From Bacillota bacterium (GTDB lineage Bacteria > Bacillota > Clostridia > Christensenellales > Pumilibacteraceae): DNA of 11,614 bases. The stretch is taken from assembly GCA_009787685.1 (NCBI GenBank), contig WQSV01000028.1:1-11614 (forward strand), written 5' to 3'. Under the pieces are notes generated by a model. The model saw nothing but the letters and a program-made list of their open reading frames with translations, was not told the DNA's origin and made no database searches. The position numbers and the translations under genes were made by a program. This document shows, piece by piece, positions 7,437 through 11,614 of the stretch; within the stretch, counting starts at the first letter, position 1; each line of letters begins with the position of its first letter.

Positions 7437-8217
7437 AGAATTAACAAAAATTATTGAAGATTTTGCACCTTCAAAATATCAATATGTTGAACTAGACGAC
7501 AACATTGGGCTTATTGTTGGTGATGAGAATGAGAGCATAACAAAAGTTATTTGTTGTCTTGATGTCACGGAGTCTGTCATTAATGAGGCAATCAAAGAAA
7601 ATGCGAACCTCATCATTTCTCATCATCCCGTTATTTATCGACCTATCAGAAACATAACTGCTCAAACCCCACAGGGAAGAAAACTGCAAAAGGCAATTAA
7701 ACATGGCATTAGCATCTATTCTGCCCACACTAATCTTGATTTTTGTCCAGATGGAATCAACGATTATTGCATGAAAGTCTTGGGGCTAGTAAGCACCGAG
7801 GTTTTGTGTGAAACAAAAAACAATGTTCCTTTTGGAAGAATTGGAATTCTTGAAAAAGAAATTAAAATTGATGACTTTGTTAGCCAAGTCGAAAAAATAT
7901 TCAATGACAAAGTCAAAGTTGTTCCAAGTGAAAATAGCAAAACAGTCAAAAAAATAGCATTGCTAAATGGTGGTGGTGGCGGTGACACATTCTTGATTGA
8001 TGAAGCAGTCAAGTCTGGTTGTGACACGCTCATGACTGCAGATGTTCCTCACCACAATGCAATTCACGCTCTTGAAATGGGGTTAAATCTCATTGAACCA
8101 GCTCATTATTCAATGGAACATATTTTCATTCCCGAATTGGTTCGCATTCTCAAGGAAAAAACAAACAATAAAATCGAAATTTTCCAATCAAAGTCCGAGA
8201 AAAAACCAAAAAACTAA
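7426..8217 (+). CDS. Nif3-like dinuclear metal centre hexameric protein (YqfO type)
   Basis: 263 residues of the Nif3/DUF34 family, a widespread toroid-forming protein with a two-metal site. Its exact role is unsettled; a GTP cyclohydrolase-like activity and metal-related roles have been proposed for relatives. Metal ligands are visible: His66-His67 (IISHHPVI), His101 and Asp105 (AHTNLD), and His227 and Glu231 (AHYSME). The N-terminal DDNIGLIVGD matches the family's WDNVGLQVGD. A glycine run (NGGGGGD, 181-187) stands where relatives have GxGGD. The C-terminus is short; the long PII-like insertion of Bacillus YqfO is absent or reduced to about 40 residues (140-175). The start overlaps the trmK end by 11 bp, implying translational coupling. 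It is the last gene before the terminator at 8343. Confidence 0.92.
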   Translation: MLIKELTKIIEDFAPSKYQYVELDDNIGLIVGDENESITKVICCLDVTESVINEAIKENANLIISHHPVIYRPIRNITAQTPQGRKLQKAIKHGISIYSAHTNLDFCPDGINDYCMKVLGLVSTEVLCETKNNVPFGRIGILEKEIKIDDFVSQVEKIFNDKVKVVPSENSKTVKKIALLNGGGGGDTFLIDEAVKSGCDTLMTADVPHHNAIHALEMGLNLIEPAHYSMEHIFIPELVRILKEKTNNKIEIFQSKSEKKPKN

Positions 8218-8342
8218 GGCATTGAGGAAGCTCTAGGTCAGTAGAAATAGCGACACTAGTAATAGTAAAACAACTTTAGTTGAAAAAATTCACTGAAAAA
8301 AAGTTCAGGAAGAAGCAAGACAATGGAAGATAAAAAAAACAA

Positions 8343-8388
8343 AAAACAACGAGAGGATTGATTTATCCGCTCGTTGTTTTGTTTTTTT
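8343..8388. terminator. Bidirectional intrinsic terminator between convergent genes
   Basis: AAAACAACGAG (8343-8353) pairs perfectly with CTCGTTGTTTT (8370-8380). After one A/G mismatch GGAT (8355-8358) pairs with ATCC (8365-8368), leaving a 6-base loop. On the + strand a T7 run (8382-8388) follows; on the - strand the A-rich left flank (8332-8346) becomes a T-run. It therefore serves both the ppdK-to-nif3 side and the leftward gene at 8439-9107. The rest of 8218-8438 shows no gene. Confidence 0.92.
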
Positions 8389-8411
8389 GAAATAAATTAG
8401 AAGATATTTTT

Positions 8412-8427
8412 TGACTTTGCAAAGTCA
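8412..8427. repeat. Perfect 16-bp palindrome TGACTTTGCAAAGTCA
   Basis: The sequence equals its own reverse complement over all 16 bases. It lies 11 bases beyond the stop of the leftward gene. The adjoining T-run lies on the wrong side for termination of that gene (it reads as an A-run on the - strand). It could be a protein-binding site or part of a second 3' hairpin. No function can be assigned. Confidence 0.6.
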
Positions 8428-8438
8428 TTCGCAATCAT

Positions 8439-9107
8439 TTAGTCTTCAAACAGTCCCAATTGCTTCATAATAGTTTCAAGATCTTCCTTTGGATTTTGTG
8501 CTTCTTCAAATGAAAATCCAGCAGGGGAGCGATCAAGATAGTCTTTTTCAACTTGTTCTTGTCGAGAGTTTATCGCAGCCTCATCCTTTGAAAGATAGCT
8601 CTTTATTTTTTCTAATGGATTGAATTGTTGATTTTGTTCAAAATCTTCAGCAGGCATTTTGCTTCTCCCAAGTCTTGACATTTCTTCAGAATAAGTTTTT
8701 TCCATCTCACTCATTGCTTGCTTGGGAGTGTTTTCATCGTTTAGTTTAAAAATATTTTCTAGGGTCTCGTTGAATTTTTCTGCTTGAATAAGATTGTCAT
8801 CAAGAGGATATTCTTTGATTATGCGGTTGTAATATCCCAACCATTTTTCATGAAATGCTTTAAGTTGAGCCATTTCTTGACTATATTTTTCATGAGACAA
8901 TCTTTCGATTTCTTCCGCTTTCGAAACGGCACTAAAAATCGCTTTTTGAATAATATCGCTCTTTTCTTGAAAAGATGCAATAAGCTTTTCTTTTTTCACT
9001 AATTCATCTTTCAACGAAAAAATTCGCTCTCTTTGTTCTGCAAGAGTGTCTTCATATTGCCTTGTTAGTTCTGTTATATTTGTTTCTTGGTCGTTCTTTT
9101 TTAGCAT
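8439..9107 (-). CDS. Unrecognised coiled-coil protein, possibly DivIVA-like
   Basis: 222 residues with no signal peptide or membrane segment. Residues about 10-100 are heptad-rich charged helix (RQYEDTLAEQRERIFSLKDE), followed by AFHEKWLGYYNRIIKEYP (84-101), a pattern reminiscent of the C-terminal coiled coils of clostridial DivIVA-like proteins. I do not see the diagnostic DivIVA N-terminal motif, so that link is only a suggestion. The second half is acidic and probably disordered, with a more ordered-looking tail: GFSFEEA (197-203), then DLETIMKQLGLFED at the C-terminus. I chose the ATG at 9107. The in-frame ATG at 9173 would add 22 residues encoded entirely by the inverted repeat at 9119-9197 and looks spurious. 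Last gene of the lgt-pncB block; no Shine-Dalgarno sequence. Confidence 0.75.
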   Translation of the reverse strand: MLKKNDQETNITELTRQYEDTLAEQRERIFSLKDELVKKEKLIASFQEKSDIIQKAIFSAVSKAEEIERLSHEKYSQEMAQLKAFHEKWLGYYNRIIKEYPLDDNLIQAEKFNETLENIFKLNDENTPKQAMSEMEKTYSEEMSRLGRSKMPAEDFEQNQQFNPLEKIKSYLSKDEAAINSRQEQVEKDYLDRSPAGFSFEEAQNPKEDLETIMKQLGLFED

Positions 9108-9118
9108 AGTATTTTTGG

Positions 9119-9197
9119 AGTGTGGGGTTTGGAGAGTGAAGCTTAGAGTGAAAAATTTTGACACCAAATCCACACTTCACTCTCTACACTCCACACT
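9119..9197. repeat. Long imperfect inverted repeat in the pncB-downstream gap
   Basis: The 23-base left arm (9119-9141) matches the reverse complement of the right arm (9175-9197) at 20 of 23 positions, with a 33-base spacer. The arms consist of related 7-mers (GAGTGTG, GAGAGTG, GAGTGTA). It fills the gap between the pncB stop and the start of the next leftward gene at 9107. No U-run follows the stem in the direction of transcription. It is purine/pyrimidine-skewed and unlike the surrounding sequence. Confidence 0.85.
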
Positions 9198-9209
9198 AAT
9201 AATTATTAG
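9196..9209. repeat. Perfect 14-bp palindrome overlapping the pncB stop
   Basis: CTAATAATTATTAG equals its own reverse complement and includes the pncB TAA (9208-9206). It also overlaps the last two bases of the inverted repeat at 9119-9197. AT-rich sequence makes short palindromes fairly likely by chance. Confidence 0.5.
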
Positions 9210-10609
9210 TTTCTTTCCTCAATCATTCTCTGTTTTAATTCGCTTAGTCCTTCGCTCACGTTCACTTTGTAGATATGAGGCTTAGAAAGTCGTTTGTATT
9301 CATCCCAAAATTTTTCTAGTTCGCTTTGTAGTTTTTCGGCACTATCTTTCACTTTCGGTGTTTTGTAGACGAGTTTGCCTCTTTCAAAAATTGGAACAAG
9401 CAACTCTCTTTTGGTGAAATTTTCAATCGTCACATTTTTCCACTTTTCAGTTTCGTGTTGAAGTGTTAGTGGAGAGGGAAGTTCTTCGCCATTGAGCATA
9501 ATGAGATCGGCGAGAGCCTTTCCACTGTCCTTGTCATAGAGTCTCATGACCTTTTTGAACCCCGGGTTGGTCATTTTCGCGAGAGTCTCAGAAAATTTCA
9601 TCTTCGGCTCGTCCTCAATTTGAGATAGTTTGTAGACCGCTCCAAGAGCAGGGGAGTCATAGCTCGTTATGAGCTTTGTTCCAACGCCATAAGAGTCTAT
9701 GCAAGCTGATTGCAAATTAAGCTGACTAATAACCTCTTCGTCAAGGTCGTTTGACGCAAAGATTATTGCATCTTGAAAACCTGCTTCATCAAGCATTCGT
9801 CTTGCTTCTTTTGACAAATATGCAAGGTCACCGCTGTCAAGTCTTATTCCTAGTGGCCTATGACCTCTTTGTCTTAATTCCTCAAACACTTTGATTGCGT
9901 TCGGAACTCCCGATGAAAGCGTGTCATAGGTGTCAACCAATAACATGCATCGGTTAGGATAGATTTCAGCCATTTTGCGAAACGCTTCAATTTCGCTGTC
10001 GAATGATGCGACCCATGAATGAGCGTGAGTGCCAATGACAGGAAGGTCAAACTCTTTTGCCGAAAGAACATTCGATGTTCCTTTGCATCCTCCAATGACC
10101 GCCGCTCTCGCGCCATATATTCCCGCAGATGTTCCATGGGCTCTTCGAACACCATATTCATAGACAGGCTTCTCGCCTGCTGAGTGAACGATTCTCGCCG
10201 CTTTTGTCGCAATTAATGTTTGGTGTCCGATGATATTGAGAAGGGCAGTCTCAATGATTTGGGCTTCAATAAGAGGCGCTTGAACCACTAAAAGCGGTTC
10301 GCTTGGAAAAACAACTTCACCTTCAGCAACAGAGAAAATATTACCTGTGAACTTAAACCCTTTTAAATAGTTTAAAAAACTTTCATCAAAGATTTTTAGG
10401 TTTTTTAGGTATTTTATGTCATCATTTGTTATTTTTAAGTTTTGAATGTAATCAATTGCTTGCTCAAGTCCAGCAAAAACCGCATAATTGTTGATTGAGT
10501 TGACTCGAAAAAACAAGTCAAAAGTGGCTATTTTCTTGTGTTTTCCACTAAGAAAATAGCCGTTTGCCATTGTTAGTTGATAAAGGTCTGTCAAGAGTGT
10601 GATGTTCAT
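9206..10609 (-). CDS. pncB: Nicotinate phosphoribosyltransferase
   Basis: 467 residues, normal for bacterial NAPRTase. Converts nicotinate and PRPP (with ATP) into nicotinate mononucleotide, the entry step of NAD salvage (Preiss-Handler pathway), in the cytoplasm. Recognisable parts are the N-terminal LLTDLYQLTMANGYFLSG, EYGVRRAHGTSAGIYGARAA (151-170), GTHAHSWV (193-200, with His197 the likely phosphorylated His), GIRLDSGDLAYLSKEARR, FASNDLDEE and YGVGTKL for phosphate/PRPP binding. The C-terminus (PHIYKVNVSEGLSELKQRM) fits the family. ATG at 10609 gives the standard N-terminus; no Shine-Dalgarno sequence is present. It lies between lgt and the coiled-coil gene on the same strand, with repeat-filled gaps of 74 and 98 bp. 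Confidence 0.96.
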   Translation of the reverse strand: MNITLLTDLYQLTMANGYFLSGKHKKIATFDLFFRVNSINNYAVFAGLEQAIDYIQNLKITNDDIKYLKNLKIFDESFLNYLKGFKFTGNIFSVAEGEVVFPSEPLLVVQAPLIEAQIIETALLNIIGHQTLIATKAARIVHSAGEKPVYEYGVRRAHGTSAGIYGARAAVIGGCKGTSNVLSAKEFDLPVIGTHAHSWVASFDSEIEAFRKMAEIYPNRCMLLVDTYDTLSSGVPNAIKVFEELRQRGHRPLGIRLDSGDLAYLSKEARRMLDEAGFQDAIIFASNDLDEEVISQLNLQSACIDSYGVGTKLITSYDSPALGAVYKLSQIEDEPKMKFSETLAKMTNPGFKKVMRLYDKDSGKALADLIMLNGEELPSPLTLQHETEKWKNVTIENFTKRELLVPIFERGKLVYKTPKVKDSAEKLQSELEKFWDEYKRLSKPHIYKVNVSEGLSELKQRMIEERN

Positions 10610-10617
10610 TGAAACTC

Positions 10618-10685
10618 ATAATTCAAAATTCAGAATTACAGCAAAAATAAAATTACCATCAATTCTAAATTCATAATTCTTAATT
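10618..10685. repeat. AATTCNN heptamer repeat / inverted repeat in the lgt-pncB gap
   Basis: The gap reads as 7-mers: AATTCAA AATTCAG AATTACA, a short spacer, then AATTCTA AATTCAT AATTCTT AATTAAT. Because AATT is its own complement, the two halves (10620-10637 and 10661-10678) match both directly (16 of 18) and inverted (14 of 18). The repeat runs from the lgt stop at 10684 to within 8 bases of the pncB ATG. No other signal is visible there. Confidence 0.75.
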
Positions 10686-11614
10686 AATCAACAGAATAAA
10701 ACCCATCATCGTCAGTCTCAGTGCTTTTGAAAAATTCTTCTGCGTCTTCTGCTGAAAATCCTTCATCTTCGCTTTCAATAGGTTTCGATTTTTTTGTTTC
10801 TTTTATTTCTTTTGTTTTAGGTGTCGTTTCTTCCGCTTTTTCTGCTTTTGTTTCTTCCGCTTTTTCCACCACTGAGTCTTCTTTTTCTACTGCATTTTCC
10901 ACTTCATGATTTCCGTCTTCTCTTCCATAGAATTCATCAGCATCTTCTGCCGTGAAACCTTCATCTGCCTCAGAATAGAACTCGTCATCAAGGTCAGCTG
11001 CTCTTTTTGCTTTTGGCTCATAGATATTAGGATGGTGAAGAATACTCTGTCGATATCCAAGATATTTTTCTGTGAGTTTTGACTGCTCAACAAAAATAAA
11101 AGGTTTCATTTTGAGGGTTCGTGCTTTATATAGGTGATGAATAATAATAATAAGACCAATTAGAATCATCGCAATCGCCAAAATCAAATTTATCAGATTG
11201 TTGCCCATTTGGAATCTTGAATCACGAAGTGGTTCCATTGCCGCTCTTCCAATTCCGTACCAAATGAGATAAACCGCAAGAATAAATCCGTCGAAACTTT
11301 TTCGTTTCCCTTGATAGAGGAAATACATTATTCCAAACCCAGCTAAATTCCACATGGATTCATAGAAGAAAAGAGCAAGGTGATAGGTTCCTGTTCTGTC
11401 AATACTAACAGTGAAAGGAAAAATATGACGTGAAACTTCAATTCCAAAAACCTCTTGGTTTGCAAAGTTGCCCCAACGACCAATCGCTTGTCCCAAAATC
11501 ATGAACATGAGGGCAAGATCAGCCATTTGCCAAAAAGTTGCTCTTTGGTTTTCGGGTTTTCTTTTGAATTTCGGTTGCGGCTTGCTTGTGATTTTTGCCC
11601 AAAGTTTTTTGAAG
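10684..11614 (-). CDS. lgt: Prolipoprotein diacylglyceryl transferase with acidic tail, 5' end cut by window
   Basis: Lgt is an integral membrane enzyme that moves diacylglycerol from phosphatidylglycerol to the lipobox cysteine of preprolipoproteins. The family signature GQAIGRWGNFANQEVFG is intact, as are YESMWNL and YLIWYGIGRAAMEPLRD, followed by a last membrane helix (LINLILAIAMILIGLIIII). The frame stays open to the window edge, so the Met at 11526 lies inside the protein; about 90-100 N-terminal residues are outside. Two unusual parts: a basic, proline-rich stretch before the signature (11530-11613), longer than the usual short loop, and about 148 cytoplasmic residues after the last helix, very acidic and lysine-rich. 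That tail carries DEGFTAEDADEFY (10927-10965) and DEGFSAEDAEEFF (10729-10767), plus weaker DDEFYS/DDDGFYS copies. Standard Lgt is about 260-300 residues in total, so the tail is an addition. Confidence 0.93.
   Translation of the reverse strand, partial: FKKLWAKITSKPQPKFKRKPENQRATFWQMADLALMFMILGQAIGRWGNFANQEVFGIEVSRHIFPFTVSIDRTGTYHLALFFYESMWNLAGFGIMYFLYQGKRKSFDGFILAVYLIWYGIGRAAMEPLRDSRFQMGNNLINLILAIAMILIGLIIIIHHLYKARTLKMKPFIFVEQSKLTEKYLGYRQSILHHPNIYEPKAKRAADLDDEFYSEADEGFTAEDADEFYGREDGNHEVENAVEKEDSVVEKAEETKAEKAEETTPKTKEIKETKKSKPIESEDEGFSAEDAEEFFKSTETDDDGFYSVD

Noticed and set aside
8323..8361. 12-codon peptide MEDKKNKKQRED with an AGGAAG upstream
   Set aside because: It is tiny, lysine-rich because of the A-rich terminator flank, and ends inside the terminator stem; most likely chance.
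9108..9173. Longer start (ATG at 9173) for the coiled-coil gene
   Set aside because: The 22 added residues are encoded wholly within the inverted repeat and look unlike the rest of the protein. The ATG at 9107 begins the helical region.
11524..11526. ATG at 11526 as the start of lgt
   Set aside because: The frame is open beyond it to the window edge, and it would remove the N-terminal membrane helices that Lgt requires.

Overview
The window is about 11.6 kb of AT-rich bacterial chromosome with nine protein genes, two of them cut by the window edges. The + strand order ppdK-dgt-dnaG-rpoD-trmK-nif3 matches a chromosomal block typical of Clostridia and other Firmicutes. The proteins also look clostridial: a PEP-forming pyruvate, phosphate dikinase, a housekeeping sigma factor next to primase, TrmK overlapping Nif3. 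I infer an uncultured or poorly studied member of Clostridia in the broad sense. I cannot name a genus. There are no transposases, phage genes, tRNAs, rRNAs or CRISPR arrays.

Layout. Bases 1-8217 are a rightward block: the end of ppdK (central carbon metabolism), dgt (dNTP hydrolysis), dnaG (primase), rpoD (housekeeping sigma factor), trmK (tRNA m1A22 methylation) and nif3 (dinuclear-metal protein). dnaG and rpoD are 3 bp apart and trmK/nif3 overlap by 11 bp, so at least part is co-transcribed, as in the Firmicute primase-sigma (macromolecular synthesis) operon. A strong bidirectional terminator at 8343-8388 ends this block. The rest is a leftward block read from the right edge: lgt (lipoprotein lipidation, start missing), pncB (NAD salvage), then an unrecognised coiled-coil protein.

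The genes are ordinary; the gaps and some protein ends are not. All five same-strand gaps longer than 20 bp (2505-2600, 3600-3925, 6896-6986, 9108-9205, 10610-10683) are filled by imperfect inverted repeats running almost from stop codon to start codon, several with a 7-bp internal rhythm. The 326-bp dgt-dnaG gap also carries a roughly 73-bp-period array of imperfect repeats with hairpins. None of the seven visible start codons has a recognisable Shine-Dalgarno sequence, and all nine stop codons are TAA. RpoD seems to have two tandem copies of region 1.1, TrmK lacks its usual C-terminal domain, and Lgt carries a long acidic tail with a repeated 13-residue motif, a fragment of which recurs in the coiled-coil protein.

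No complete unknown multi-gene system is visible. The best candidates for something undescribed are the gap-filling inverted repeats, the dgt-dnaG array and the duplicated sigma region 1.1.
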